DNA from: Saccharospirillum mangrovi
GTDB lineage: Bacteria > Pseudomonadota > Gammaproteobacteria > Pseudomonadales > Natronospirillaceae
Direction of reading: 5' to 3'
Assembly: GCF_003367315.1 (NCBI RefSeq)
Contig: NZ_CP031415.1
Span: 1,610,001-1,674,000, forward strand
DNA length: 64,000 nt
In this document: positions 1 through 8,873 of the stretch, piece by piece
How the letters are laid out: each line of letters begins with the position of its first letter
Numbering within the stretch: the stretch's first letter is position 1
The notes under the pieces: model-generated
Told to the model about the DNA's origin: nothing
Seen by the model: only the letters and a program-made list of their open reading frames with translations
Databases searched by the model: none
Translations under genes and position numbers: made by a program

Positions 1-251
1 CAATCGACATCCACGCCCGACGTGCAGGGCGCCAGATTGCCGGCAACCGCCTGCAGCTGGAACTCGAACTGGCCGTCGTCGGCATCGAGATCCGGGTGGC
101 GTTGATGCAGTTTATCGACCAGTGCTGCATTCAAGGCGTCACTGATCTGGGTTTGTGCCAAATCCGCTGTGGGTTGGGCGCACACCGCGCCCAACAGCAT
201 CGGGATTAAGCATTGTCCAATTCGGGCCGATAGCCTGGGTGTTGATCGCAT
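1..251 (-). CDS. flgA: FlgA, P-ring assembly chaperone (5' part only)
   Basis: Reading the minus strand from an ATG at 251-249 gives an open frame that runs off the left edge of the window (83 codons visible). The first ~30 residues are a signal peptide with a hydrophobic stretch (LIPMLLGAVCAQ), so the product is periplasmic. The mature start (ISDALNAALVDKL) and the later Cys in NLAPCTSG look like the N-terminal part of FlgA, which helps FlgI assemble the P ring. It is divergent from cheV, the arrangement seen in Pseudomonas and Vibrio (flgA, cheV, cheR, flgB). The conserved C-terminal SAF domain lies outside the window, so the name rests on the N-terminus and on context. Confidence 0.8.
   Translation of the reverse strand, partial: MRSTPRLSARIGQCLIPMLLGAVCAQPTADLAQTQISDALNAALVDKLHQRHPDLDADDGQFEFQLQAVAGNLAPCTSGVDVD
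207..233 (+). promoter_or_regulatory. candidate sigma-28 promoter for cheV
   Basis: TAAGCATT at 207-214, 11 bases, then GCCGATAG at 226-233, compared with the FliA consensus TAAAGTTT-N11-GCCGATAA. The -10 matches 7 of 8 and the -35 matches 5 of 8. It lies inside the divergent flgA coding region and would give a leader of about 190 nt. Chemotaxis genes are often FliA targets, but this site is only a pattern match. Confidence 0.3.
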
Positions 252-432
252 TCGGTTGTCCTGTGCCGATAGCCGTCTATGCTTAGTGCCAAAGGGTCTG
301 CCGCGCAGACCACTGTGGATCACCCGGGCGTCGGTGTTTTGACGCCAAGCGGGATTTGTCGAAGGTTGTTGCAAAGGCTGTGCCTGGAATATAGGGTCGC
401 CAGCCTGCTGAAATAGGTGGACGGAGAAGGCC

Positions 433-1389
433 ATGGCCGGAGTGCTTGACAGTGTTAACCAGCGGACGCAGCTGGTGGGTAAAAACCGACTGGAATTGCT
501 GCTGTTTCGGCTCAGTGGGGATCAGTTGTACGGCATCAACGTGTTCAAGGTGAAAGAGGTGCTGCAATGCCCGCCGTTGACGCAAATGCCGCAAAGCAAG
601 ACGGTCGTCAAAGGGGTGGCGCATGTGCGCGGTGGCACCATTCCGATTCTCGATCTGAGCCTGGCCATCGGCCAGAAGGCGATAGGTGACGTCGAGAATA
701 AGCTGACCATCATCACCGAATACAACATGCGCAATCAGGGTTTCCTGGTGCGCGGCGTGGAACGCATCATCAACATCAACTGGGAAGAGGTGCAGCCGCC
801 GCCCAAAGGCTCCGGGCACGAACATTTCCTGACTGCCGTTACTCGGCACGAGGATGCACTGGTCGAAATCATCGACGTAGAGCGCATTCTGGCGGACGTT
901 TCGCCGATGAAAGAAGATGTCAGCGAGGGCATCATTACCGACGAAGTCACCTCGAAAGCCGTGTCCAAGCAAGTGTTGATCGTCGACGACTCCAAAATCG
1001 CCCGCAAACAGATGACCAAAACACTGGAGCAGGTTGGGCTCACGGTGGTCGCGCTCAACGACGGTCGCGAAGCACTCGACCATCTGCTCGGCTTAATTGA
1101 CGAAGGCGTGGACCCGGTCGAACGCTACCCCATCGTCATTTCCGACATCGAAATGCCGGAAATGGATGGCTATACGCTGACGACCCACATCCGCGCTCAT
1201 GATAGACTTAAAGGCCTCTACATCCTCTTACATACCTCGTTGAGCGGCGTGTTCAACAAAAGCATGGTGCAGAAGGTGGGAGCCAACGAATTTCTGGCCA
1301 AGTTCCAGCCCGACATGCTGGCTCAATTGGTGATTGAGCGAGTGACCAGTCTGGGTGGAGAGCTGCCAGCAGTCGAAGGAGATCTATGA
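433..1389 (+). CDS. cheV: CheV, CheW-receiver chemotaxis coupling protein
   Basis: 318 residues. Residues ~18-155 form a CheW-like domain (LLLFRLSGDQLYGINVFKV, GTIPILDLSLAIG) that couples chemoreceptors to the CheA kinase. Residues ~180-305 form a receiver domain with the acidic pair in VLIVDDS (185-186), the phospho-acceptor D238 in ISDIEMPEMDG and the conserved Lys in FLAKF (290). CheV is thought to act as an adaptor whose coupling is tuned by phosphorylation. The ATG at 433 is preceded by a GGAGAAGG ribosome site. cheR follows closely and the pair precedes flgB, the usual order in pseudomonads and vibrios. Confidence 0.96.
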   Translation: MAGVLDSVNQRTQLVGKNRLELLLFRLSGDQLYGINVFKVKEVLQCPPLTQMPQSKTVVKGVAHVRGGTIPILDLSLAIGQKAIGDVENKLTIITEYNMRNQGFLVRGVERIININWEEVQPPPKGSGHEHFLTAVTRHEDALVEIIDVERILADVSPMKEDVSEGIITDEVTSKAVSKQVLIVDDSKIARKQMTKTLEQVGLTVVALNDGREALDHLLGLIDEGVDPVERYPIVISDIEMPEMDGYTLTTHIRAHDRLKGLYILLHTSLSGVFNKSMVQKVGANEFLAKFQPDMLAQLVIERVTSLGGELPAVEGDL

Positions 1390-1462
1390 AGCGGTACAAC
1401 CGTCGGCCGGGAAGGCTGATATCGAACCAGCCTATGACCGTGGTGAAGGAGCTGAGGCTTTA

Positions 1463-2287
1463 ATGGTTGACGTTAACCAAGGCTACGAAGCCTTTTGCGA
1501 TTTCTTGGAAAAACACAGTGGCATCTGTCTGGGCGCCAGCAAGCAATACCTGGTTTCCAGTCGATTGCGCAAAATTCTGCAAGAAGCCTCTATTGGGACC
1601 CTGACAGAACTGGTTGCGGCCATGTCGCGTGCCGGTGGTCAGTCGTTGCGTTCGGACGTTATCGACGCCATGACCACCAACGAAACCCTGTGGTTTCGCG
1701 ACATCCATCCGTTCCGGATTCTCGAAGAACAGCTGTTGCCGGAGTTTTACCAGCAGAAGGTGAACCGGCCGTTGCGCATCTGGTCGGCGGCCTGTTCCAC
1801 CGGCCAGGAACCTTATTCGATCTCAATGATGATCGAAGAATTCAAGCAGAAGAACCGGGTGTTCAGCGCCGGCGAAAAAATCATCGCCACCGACATTTCC
1901 AACACCGCTTTGGATGCCGCCAAATCGGCCGAATACGCCATGCTGGCGATTGGCCGTGGTCTCGATCCGGAACGGCTGAAGCGGCATTTTGAAGAAACGC
2001 CGGGCGGCCGCTGGAAAGTAAAAACGCCGATCGCCCAACGCGTCGAGTTCCGCCCTATGAATCTGCAAGACAGCTATGCCTTGCTGGGCAAGTTCGACAT
2101 TGTTTTCTGTCGCAACGTGCTGATCTATTTCACCGCAGAATTCAAACGCGACATCCTGACCCGCATTCACGCCACCCTGAACCCCGGCGGTTATTTGATG
2201 GTCGGTGCGTCCGAAGCCGTCAACGGCCTGGGCGATCTCTACGAAATGGTGCATTGCCGCCCCGGCATCATCTACCGCAAACGCTGA
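1463..2287 (+). CDS. cheR: CheR, chemoreceptor glutamate methyltransferase
   Basis: 274 residues from the ATG at 1463. That start is chosen because AAGGAG (1446-1451) lies just upstream and the protein then begins at the usual CheR N-terminus. The open frame extends back into cheV, but those residues resemble nothing. Product: S-adenosylmethionine-dependent methyltransferase that methylates glutamates of chemoreceptors for adaptation. An N-terminal all-helical CheR_N region (FCDFLEKHSGICLG) is followed by the methyltransferase domain with the SAM motif SAACSTGQEPYS and the motif FDIVFCRNVLIYF. It ends with GASEAV near the C-terminus as in other CheR proteins. It probably shares a transcript with cheV. 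Confidence 0.96.
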   Translation: MVDVNQGYEAFCDFLEKHSGICLGASKQYLVSSRLRKILQEASIGTLTELVAAMSRAGGQSLRSDVIDAMTTNETLWFRDIHPFRILEEQLLPEFYQQKVNRPLRIWSAACSTGQEPYSISMMIEEFKQKNRVFSAGEKIIATDISNTALDAAKSAEYAMLAIGRGLDPERLKRHFEETPGGRWKVKTPIAQRVEFRPMNLQDSYALLGKFDIVFCRNVLIYFTAEFKRDILTRIHATLNPGGYLMVGASEAVNGLGDLYEMVHCRPGIIYRKR

Positions 2288-2296
2288 TCCAAAGCG

Positions 2297-2332
2297 GGCA
2301 AACCGGCAACGGCCAAGCCTTGCCGGTTTGCC
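2297..2332 (+). terminator. perfect 13-bp hairpin after cheR
   Basis: Arms 2297-2309 and 2320-2332 are perfectly complementary (GGCAAACCGGCAA and its inverse) around a 10-base loop. No run of T follows, so this is a candidate terminator or mRNA-stabilising hairpin separating cheVR from the flgB transcription unit. Confidence 0.5.
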
Positions 2333-2386
2333 GGTTCAAGCCCACCGAAAAACACCTAACCCTTTGAAATACAACGAAAAATAAAA

Positions 2387-2403
2387 TTGGCACCTGCTTT
2401 GCA
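2387..2403 (+). promoter_or_regulatory. sigma-54 promoter for flgBCDE
   Basis: TTGGCACCTGCTTTGCA: the GG at 2389-2390 and GC at 2401-2402 are exactly 10 bases apart, matching the RpoN -24/-12 consensus TGGCAC-N5-TTGCA without a mismatch. It lies ~50 bases upstream of flgB, where class II flagellar promoters occur. Confidence 0.85.
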
Positions 2404-2455
2404 ATAGGTTCAGCAACTGACTGCAACTGAACCAAAAGCGGCAAAGAGGTGTGTG

Positions 2456-2854
2456 ATGTCTGCACTGGGTTTTAATAATTCTCTCGGGATTCACGATAAC
2501 GCTCTGCTGGTGCGTGCTGAGCGCTCACAGATTTTGGCCAACAACCTGGCGAACGCCGACACGCCGCATTTCAAAGCGCGTGACATCGACTTCCAGGCAA
2601 TTTTGCGTGGTGAAGTGGAGCGCAGCAAAAGTCTGGCCGTGAACCGGACCGACAACGCTCACATCCCCGGCCGCATGCGTGAAGAAAGCGAACTGCTGTA
2701 CCGCTTCCCGTATCAGCCGTCTATCGACGACAACACCGTCGACCCGAACGTCGAGAAAGCCCAGTTCACCAAGAACTCCATCGACTACAGCTCCAGCTTT
2801 GATTTCCTCAACCGCAAATTCAAAGGCCTTGATGGCGCATTGAGAGGGCAATAA
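2456..2854 (+). CDS. flgB: FlgB, proximal rod protein
   Basis: 132 residues from the ATG at 2456, with an AGAGG ribosome site six bases upstream; a GTG one codon earlier is possible. FlgB is a rod subunit near the MS ring, exported by the flagellar type III system. The N-terminal rod/hook motif is present in the FlgB form (LRAERSQILANNLANADTPHFKARDIDF, within residues ~20-50). The C-terminal helix ends SSFDFLNRKFKGLDGALRGQ. Length is usual for the family. It is the first gene of the rod-hook operon and is followed by flgC after 2 bases. Confidence 0.97.
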   Translation: MSALGFNNSLGIHDNALLVRAERSQILANNLANADTPHFKARDIDFQAILRGEVERSKSLAVNRTDNAHIPGRMREESELLYRFPYQPSIDDNTVDPNVEKAQFTKNSIDYSSSFDFLNRKFKGLDGALRGQ

Positions 2855-2856
2855 GG

Positions 2857-3300
2857 ATGTCATTAAGCAACGTCATTAACATTTCTGGCACCGGCATGAC
2901 CGCCCAGTCGGTGCGCTTGAACACCACAGCGTCCAACCTGGCCAACGCCCAGAGTGTCAGCTCCAGTATTGAAGAAACCTACCGGGCGCGTAAGCCGATC
3001 TTCCAGCAATTGCAGGAGCCGTGGCATGAGCGCGACATCCTGGCGCCGGTCGATCTGGAACACGACGTCGGCGAGGGCGTGAAAGTACGCGCCATCGTTG
3101 AGAAGGATGCGCCGTTGGACATCCGCTACGAACCAACCCATCCCTTTGCCGACGAAAACGGTTACGTCTATTACCCGAACGTCAACGTGGTGGAAGAGAT
3201 GGCCGACATGATTTCCGCATCGCGCAGCTTCACGGTGAATGTTGAGGTGTTCAACACCGCCAAAACGATGATGCAGAAAACGTTGACGATGGGGCAGTGA
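2857..3300 (+). CDS. flgC: FlgC, proximal rod protein
   Basis: 147 residues, usual FlgC length. N-terminal rod motif at ~6-35 (ISGTGMTAQSVRLNTTASNL, then ANAQS) and C-terminal helix with NVVEEMADMISASRSFTVN and VFNTAKTMMQKTLTMGQ. FlgB, FlgC and FlgF form the proximal rod. An AAGGATG ribosome context overlaps the end of flgB, so the two genes are translationally close. Confidence 0.97.
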   Translation: MSLSNVINISGTGMTAQSVRLNTTASNLANAQSVSSSIEETYRARKPIFQQLQEPWHERDILAPVDLEHDVGEGVKVRAIVEKDAPLDIRYEPTHPFADENGYVYYPNVNVVEEMADMISASRSFTVNVEVFNTAKTMMQKTLTMGQ

Positions 3301-3339
3301 GGCCGCGCGGTCGCCAATCACTAGCCCGTCCGTAGTATC

Positions 3340-3377
3340 GGATTTAAAGACACAGATTTAACGACACAGCTTTAACG
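3340..3377 (+). repeat. short tandem repeat upstream of flgD
   Basis: Two adjacent 14-base units, ACACAGATTTAACG (3350-3363) and ACACAGCTTTAACG (3364-3377), differ at one base. They are preceded by a degenerate partial unit (GGATTTAAAG, 3340-3349). They occupy most of the flgC-flgD gap. No function is evident. Confidence 0.5.
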
Positions 3378-3420
3378 ACCTAACAGAGACAGTGGGTTCC
3401 ACTCACAGCGAGGCAACACC

Positions 3421-4173
3421 ATGGCGGATGTCAACAACGTATCGGGCAGCTCACCGCTGGGCCAATACGACATCGGCAATAAGAAAGACACCAACTCGAA
3501 GAACGAAGAGCTGGGTCGAAACGAATTTCTGGAGCTGATGATCACGCAGTTGCAGAACCAGAACCCGTTGGATCCACAGGACAACGCTGAATTCGTTGCC
3601 CAGCTGGCGCAGTTCTCGACGGTTGAAGGCATCGAGAACATGTCGAGCAGTCTCGAAGACATGTCGGCGTCCTTTACCTCGTCGCAAGCCTTGCAGGCAA
3701 CGGCCCTGGTGGGTGGCTCGGTCACCGTCAACGGTCAGGACACCAGCATTCTGCAGCATGGCGATCTGGTATACGGCCTGATCGAAATGCCCAGTGGCGC
3801 CACCAACACGACGCTGCGCATCAAGAACGCGGAAGGTGAAACGGTGGAAGACGTCAACCTGGGTACGCTGCCCAGCGGTGCGGTCACCTTCAAGTGGGAC
3901 GGCGCCAATATGGAAGTGAACGGTGTGCTGGTGGACATCGATTACGACAAGTTCGAGACCGATGAGGACGGCAACATCATTCCTCACGATCAGGGCGAAT
4001 ACTCCTTTGATGTGTACGCCAGTGTGGGCGGCGTTCAGGAAGCGATCGAAATTAACCTGAGCTCCCGCGTCGATTCCGTAACGCTCGGCAGTGCCGGGGA
4101 AATTCAGCTGAATCTGCCAGGTGGCAACGTCATCACCATGGACGATGTGCTGCAGATCAACAGCGCTTATTGA
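3421..4173 (+). CDS. flgD: FlgD, hook cap / scaffolding protein
   Basis: 250 residues. The N-terminus has the FlgD signature (NEFLELMITQLQNQNPLDP, then QDNAEFVAQLAQFSTVEG, residues ~34-72). A β-rich FlgD Ig/Tudor-like region follows, with a C-terminal tail rich in short β strands. FlgD caps the growing hook and guides FlgE polymerisation, and is discarded later. The length is near the usual 220-250 although the FlgE it must handle is three times normal size. The preceding gap of 120 bases holds the tandem repeat and no obvious promoter. Confidence 0.96.
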   Translation: MADVNNVSGSSPLGQYDIGNKKDTNSKNEELGRNEFLELMITQLQNQNPLDPQDNAEFVAQLAQFSTVEGIENMSSSLEDMSASFTSSQALQATALVGGSVTVNGQDTSILQHGDLVYGLIEMPSGATNTTLRIKNAEGETVEDVNLGTLPSGAVTFKWDGANMEVNGVLVDIDYDKFETDEDGNIIPHDQGEYSFDVYASVGGVQEAIEINLSSRVDSVTLGSAGEIQLNLPGGNVITMDDVLQINSAY

Positions 4174-4179
4174 TAAACC

Positions 4180-4197
4180 GGGCCGGTTCGCCGGCCC
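4180..4197 (+). other. GC-rich UUCG-tetraloop hairpin between flgD and flgE
   Basis: Arms GGGCCGG (4180-4186) and CCGGCCC (4191-4197) close a TTCG loop, an exceptionally stable RNA hairpin. There is no T-tract. It may protect the upstream mRNA end or set the ratio of FlgD to FlgE. Confidence 0.5.
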
Positions 4198-4273
4198 ATG
4201 AACTGACACTTGGATGAACTGAGCGACAACGCGAGTTCTGGCTCTGTAACAGCGCAGTGCGAGGTGCAATACG

Positions 4274-7200
4274 ATGAGCTTTACAACAGGTCTTAGCGGC
4301 ATTGCCGCCGCCAACAAGGATCTTCAGATCACCGGCAACAACATTGCCAATGCCAGCACAACCGGCTTTAAAGCCAGTCGTGCAGAATTTGGCGACGCCT
4401 ATACCTCGTCTTTCATCGGCTACGGCCAGGACAAGATCGGTTACGGCGTCAGCGTGGTAAACGTCGGTCAGAAGTTTGAACAGGGCAGCATCAGCCAGAC
4501 CAACTCTGCGCTCGATATGGCCATCGACGGCGAAGGTTTCTTCGTCACCGAATACCCCAATGGCACCGTGACCTACACCCGGTCGGGCATTTTCGGCATC
4601 GATAAAGAAGGCTATATCGTCAGCAACCAGGACGCCAAACTGCAAGGCTACGGCGTTATTCCGGGCGACAAGATCAACACCGGTGTATTGACCGACCTGC
4701 GTGTCGACAAAGCCAACCAGCCGCCGCGCGGTACCCACCAGGTGGATGCCCGGGTGAACGTTCCGGCCGGTGCGCAAGTGCTGGCTGAAAACGGCACCAT
4801 CGTAACCACCGCCGGCCTGGCCATTGGCGCCGCTCAAGTTGGCCCGACCGAAGACACCGCCACCGTACTGAACACCGTGGGCGTACCGACCACAGCCGGC
4901 ACCAACGCTGAACTGATCGGCGGTATTCCGCGCATGGCATTCCCGTGGCAGCCGACGCCGGTGGAAGCGTCGTTCACCATCGACGTTGAACTGCGCGGCC
5001 CGAACATCCCCGGCACCAACAACACCGTGACCGGCACCATTCAGCCGTTCGATTCAACCATCGTCTACGCCGATGTTTACGAACTGGTCGACGCCATCAA
5101 CGCCTCCATCAGCGGCGATTCCGGTTTGCGTGGCAAGGTTGAAGCCACGGTAAACCAGTACGGTGGTCTGTCGTTCCAGACTTCTGGCGTCTACGCCACC
5201 GATGGCACGTCCATCGTCAGCATTGTCGACAACGTCGGTACGCTCAGTGGCGACGCTTATTTGAACTTCCAGAACGGCACGGCCATGCTCTCTGGCACCG
5301 TCGAGCCGGGCCTGGAAGTGGTGAACGCCGCGACCTTTACCACCTTGACCGGCGGCCGGGATCTGAACTCCATCGACAACGTCGGTAACTTCCTGGATGC
5401 CGAAGGCGGCAACACCATCGACTTCATCGCGTCTGTGAACGGCGTAGCCACCACCGTTTCGGTCGCCGTACCGGCAGCGGGCTGGGCTACATTTGCCGCC
5501 TTCGCCACCGACGTTGATTTGGCGCTGACCGGCGCGGGTGTGAACGCCAACGCCGCCATGAACGGCAACTTCCTGGAGATTACCTCCACCTTGCCGGGTG
5601 ACATTCCGGTGTCGATCAACCATCTGCCGTCCAGCTCCAGTACCATCGATATGACCGATCTGGGCATGACCACTGGCGCCACCTTCGCACCCACCGTCAC
5701 GCTGGGTCTGCAACAGAACGACACCCTGACTATCGACCTCGATGGTGGTGCCATTATTGACACCATCACCTTGAACCCGGCGGTCTATGCCAACGTCGAT
5801 TTGCTGGTTCAGGAAATCAACAACCAGATTCTGGCGTCTGCCATCCTGGCCCCTGCCGGCGTTCCGGAAATCCGGGCATTGAACGACAATGGCACTCTGG
5901 TGTTCGATCGTCTGAATAACCCGGGCGTACCGCCGGCGGATATCGCCATCACTGGCACGGTTTTCACGCTCGATTACTTCGGTCTGTCGACCGTTGATAC
6001 CCAGACCACCCCGTCTGTGGTCGCGCCGGTACCGGGTGATGACCTGTTTGCCAATGGCGGCTCCATCGACCTGACGTCCGATCCGGGCCAGGCCGCCACA
6101 CTGGTCAGCAACAGCCAGGCGGAACTGGATTACAACAACACCGTGCCTGGCACGTTCACCACCCTGACCAGTTCCAGCACGCTGAACTTCCTGGATAACA
6201 CCGGTCCGGCCTTCGGTGACCTGGAAGCGGGCAACACCTTTGCCTTCGGTATCGCCGTCGGCAGTGCCTCGGCAACCGGTATTACCATGACGGTCCCGGC
6301 GGGTGGTTTCCCTTCTCAGGCTAACTTTGCTGCGTCATTGCAAGCGCAGATTAACGCCACCCTGGGCGGTAACTACGTCGCGGTCTCCATCGACGGCGCC
6401 ACCAACCAGTTGATCATTCAGGCGGACGTGGATGCCGGTGTTGGTCCGAACAGCATCACCATCACGCACTTGCCCGGTGCCACCAACACCACCGCCTTTG
6501 ACCTGGAAATTCTGGGCCTGGCGACGACATCATCACCGCAGCCGATTGCCGACCTGGGTGAATCGACCATCCTGGCGAACAACGAGTTCACGCTGACGAT
6601 CGACGGTGGCGTACCGCAAACCATCATCGTGCCGCCGGGTTCGTTCGATAACACCGACGATCTGGTCGCGGCTATCAACCAGCAGATTTCCACCAACTCC
6701 ATTCTGAATGGCGAAGTGGTGGCGTCTCAGGTGAACGGCCGACTGGTGTTTGAGCGCACCGAAATCGGTAACTTCCCGCTCGACATCGACATCAACGGTA
6801 CCGTCCAGTCACTGCAAGCTTTGGGCATGGACAGCGCCACCAAGATCGAAGGCGAAGATCCGGTGGATCGGGAGAATTCCTTCCGCATCAACCTGACCGT
6901 GCCGCTGCCGGATGAAGACGAGCGTTCCGGTTCGGTGCTGATCAGCCTGAACGAAGACATCCGCTCCATCGATCAGCTGGCTGCCGCCATCAACCGTGAA
7001 TTGGCCGCCGTGCCGGACGACGAATACATCGGTGTCCAGGCGCGTGTTATTCAGAACGAAAACGGCGAAGAACAGTTGATTCTGGAAGCCACGGTAGAAG
7101 GCGAAGCGTCGCAGATTTCGGTCACCAACATCCGCGCGCCGGGTGAAGACCTGGACGTGGAAACCATGTACGGCCTGCTGCAATTTGCGCCCGTCGCCGG

Positions 7201-8659
7201 AACCTATTTGGTGGAAGGTGAAGCTGCGGTGACCAACGGTTACCCGGAACAGAGCGTAGTGATCTACAACGAAGACGCCGATGAGCGCGAGCTGGTGACC
7301 ATTCCTGAAGGTTCGACCGCCGGTGAAATTGCCGCTCAGCTGAGTGAATACGAAGGCGTGGATGCTTCGGCCGAAACGCAGGTGCGCTTGCTGAACCAGA
7401 ACTACATCAACTCGGGCGACATGAACATCTTCATCAACGGTCAGGTGATTGTCGCCAACGACCTGGAAGAGATGGTCGCGGAGATCAACCAGTATCAGCA
7501 AACCTCGTTGAACAGTATTACTGCTGAGTTCGACACCGCGACCGGCGATGTGATTCTGACCTCCAGCACCGGTATCGACATTTCGGTGCGCATTGAGTCC
7601 GACACCGTGACCGACACTCTGCGCGTGCAAGGCACCCGTGGTTCGGCGCCGGTCGTGCTCGGTGGCAGCATCGATGCGGAAACCAACGCGCGCATTGGTG
7701 GTTACGTCGACATCATCCTGAACGAAGGCTACACCATGCTCGAGCCGGATCCGTACGTGGCCGGTTTGTTCAATGGCCTGGGTAAGGACGCGTTTGAGCC
7801 TTACACCATCAACGCCTTCAACCCGGAAGACTCCGACACCTACAACGAAACGCGTGCGCTGACGATTCACGACTCCATCGGCAACGAGCACGAATTGCGC
7901 TTCTTCTACGTGAAGGATGAGCCCGATCCCGATCGGCCGAACTCCCTGAGCACCTGGACGGTGTATCTGCAGATCGACGGTGAAAACATCGGCGACCCGG
8001 ACACCAACCTGCCGTTCCCGGAAAACACTCAGGCAACGATGGCGTCGCACAAACTGTTCTTTAATGCCGACGGCACGCTGAACGAGGACGTGACCGGAGA
8101 CTTCCTGATCTCCAACTGGAAGCCAATCGATCCGGATACCGGTAAGCCGACCGGTGCCTACATCGGTTTGCCACAGGCGCAGGGCGGTGCCTTGCCGATT
8201 CCTGATCCGAACCTGAACTCGAACTTCGCGATCTCGTTCGATGGCACCACTCAGTACGGCGGCTCCTTCGCCAACAACAAACTGATTCAGGACGGTTACG
8301 CCTCTGGCCGACTGTCTGACCTGGAGATTGACGACGCTGGCATTATCTACGCCCGTTACTCCAACGGTGAGGCATTGAAGTTGGGTCAAGTCGTTCTGGC
8401 GTCGTTTGCCAACACCGAAGGCCTGATACCGGTGGGTGACACCGAATGGGTGGAAGGCTTCGAATCCGGTGATGCTGTTATCGGCGAACCGGGCACGGCC
8501 TCGCTGGGTACGATTCAGTCGGCGGCCCTGGAAGATTCGACCGTCGATCTGTCGGAACAGCTGGTACACCTGATCATCGCGCAGCGAAACTATCAGGCCA
8601 GCTCGAAGACAATCGAAACGGCCAACGCCGTGACTCAGACGATTATTAACCTTCGGTAA
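4274..8659 (+). CDS. flgE: FlgE, giant flagellar hook protein
   Basis: 1461 residues against roughly 400-450 in most bacteria. Both ends are canonical: LSGIAAANKDLQITGNNIAN near the N-terminus and LSEQLVHLIIAQRNYQASSK near the C-terminus, the coiled-coil D0/D1 parts. The extra ~1000 residues are β-rich, Thr/Asp/Asn-rich inserts in the surface part. Residues ~355-627 and ~628-880 are a tandem duplication of about 273 residues (each starts FTTLT and later has HLP and INxQI motifs). Related half-modules flank it. Residues ~996-1110 hold a module also found in FlgK and FliC. The reading frame is uninterrupted. Probably the last gene of flgBCDE, since a strong hairpin follows. Confidence 0.96.
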   Translation: MSFTTGLSGIAAANKDLQITGNNIANASTTGFKASRAEFGDAYTSSFIGYGQDKIGYGVSVVNVGQKFEQGSISQTNSALDMAIDGEGFFVTEYPNGTVTYTRSGIFGIDKEGYIVSNQDAKLQGYGVIPGDKINTGVLTDLRVDKANQPPRGTHQVDARVNVPAGAQVLAENGTIVTTAGLAIGAAQVGPTEDTATVLNTVGVPTTAGTNAELIGGIPRMAFPWQPTPVEASFTIDVELRGPNIPGTNNTVTGTIQPFDSTIVYADVYELVDAINASISGDSGLRGKVEATVNQYGGLSFQTSGVYATDGTSIVSIVDNVGTLSGDAYLNFQNGTAMLSGTVEPGLEVVNAATFTTLTGGRDLNSIDNVGNFLDAEGGNTIDFIASVNGVATTVSVAVPAAGWATFAAFATDVDLALTGAGVNANAAMNGNFLEITSTLPGDIPVSINHLPSSSSTIDMTDLGMTTGATFAPTVTLGLQQNDTLTIDLDGGAIIDTITLNPAVYANVDLLVQEINNQILASAILAPAGVPEIRALNDNGTLVFDRLNNPGVPPADIAITGTVFTLDYFGLSTVDTQTTPSVVAPVPGDDLFANGGSIDLTSDPGQAATLVSNSQAELDYNNTVPGTFTTLTSSSTLNFLDNTGPAFGDLEAGNTFAFGIAVGSASATGITMTVPAGGFPSQANFAASLQAQINATLGGNYVAVSIDGATNQLIIQADVDAGVGPNSITITHLPGATNTTAFDLEILGLATTSSPQPIADLGESTILANNEFTLTIDGGVPQTIIVPPGSFDNTDDLVAAINQQISTNSILNGEVVASQVNGRLVFERTEIGNFPLDIDINGTVQSLQALGMDSATKIEGEDPVDRENSFRINLTVPLPDEDERSGSVLISLNEDIRSIDQLAAAINRELAAVPDDEYIGVQARVIQNENGEEQLILEATVEGEASQISVTNIRAPGEDLDVETMYGLLQFAPVAGTYLVEGEAAVTNGYPEQSVVIYNEDADERELVTIPEGSTAGEIAAQLSEYEGVDASAETQVRLLNQNYINSGDMNIFINGQVIVANDLEEMVAEINQYQQTSLNSITAEFDTATGDVILTSSTGIDISVRIESDTVTDTLRVQGTRGSAPVVLGGSIDAETNARIGGYVDIILNEGYTMLEPDPYVAGLFNGLGKDAFEPYTINAFNPEDSDTYNETRALTIHDSIGNEHELRFFYVKDEPDPDRPNSLSTWTVYLQIDGENIGDPDTNLPFPENTQATMASHKLFFNADGTLNEDVTGDFLISNWKPIDPDTGKPTGAYIGLPQAQGGALPIPDPNLNSNFAISFDGTTQYGGSFANNKLIQDGYASGRLSDLEIDDAGIIYARYSNGEALKLGQVVLASFANTEGLIPVGDTEWVEGFESGDAVIGEPGTASLGTIQSAALEDSTVDLSEQLVHLIIAQRNYQASSKTIETANAVTQTIINLR

Positions 8660-8665
8660 GGGCTA

Positions 8666-8692
8666 GTAAAAGGCGCCACCGGCGCCTTTTAC
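8666..8692 (+). terminator. terminator after flgE
   Basis: A perfect 12-bp inverted repeat, GTAAAAGGCGCC (8666-8677) and its complement (8681-8692), with a 3-base loop. The descending arm ends in TTTT. It lies 7 bases after the flgE stop and ends the flgBCDE unit. Confidence 0.8.
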
Positions 8693-8698
8693 GCTGAA

Positions 8699-8779
8699 CG
8701 GAAGACGCTTGATACGCAAAACCCAGCGCCGAAGGCGCTTTGTAACTTGCGTCTCCCGTCTCCCGTCCAGCGTCTTCCG
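8699..8779. repeat. interspersed palindromic repeat, copy A (flgE-flgF)
   Basis: An 11-bp inverted repeat (8699-8709 and 8769-8779) encloses an inner hairpin AGCGCC-GAA-GGCGCT (8725-8739) and the motif TAACTTGCGTCTCCCGTC, which continues with a second TCCCGTC. The 25-base stretch 8743-8767 is identical to 11275-11299 in copy B, and both copies place it just after a small hairpin. This suggests a dispersed intergenic repeat family. Confidence 0.65.
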
Positions 8780-8873
8780 CCTTCACGGCAATCGCTTGCC
8801 GCACGCCACATTTCTTCCCTTGCCTCAAGCTCCAATCCCCCGCCATTCCTGGCTCTCCAGGCAAATTCAAAAC

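Noticed and set aside
1355-1462. N-terminal extension of cheR into cheV
   Set aside because: No ribosome site at the earlier start, and the extra 36 residues have no CheR similarity; the ATG at 1463 has AAGGAG.
6809-8569. A 586-codon open frame antisense to flgE
   Set aside because: It mirrors the codon pattern of flgE, has no ribosome site, and its translation is low-complexity and rich in Arg/Val/Gly/Phe as expected for an antisense shadow.
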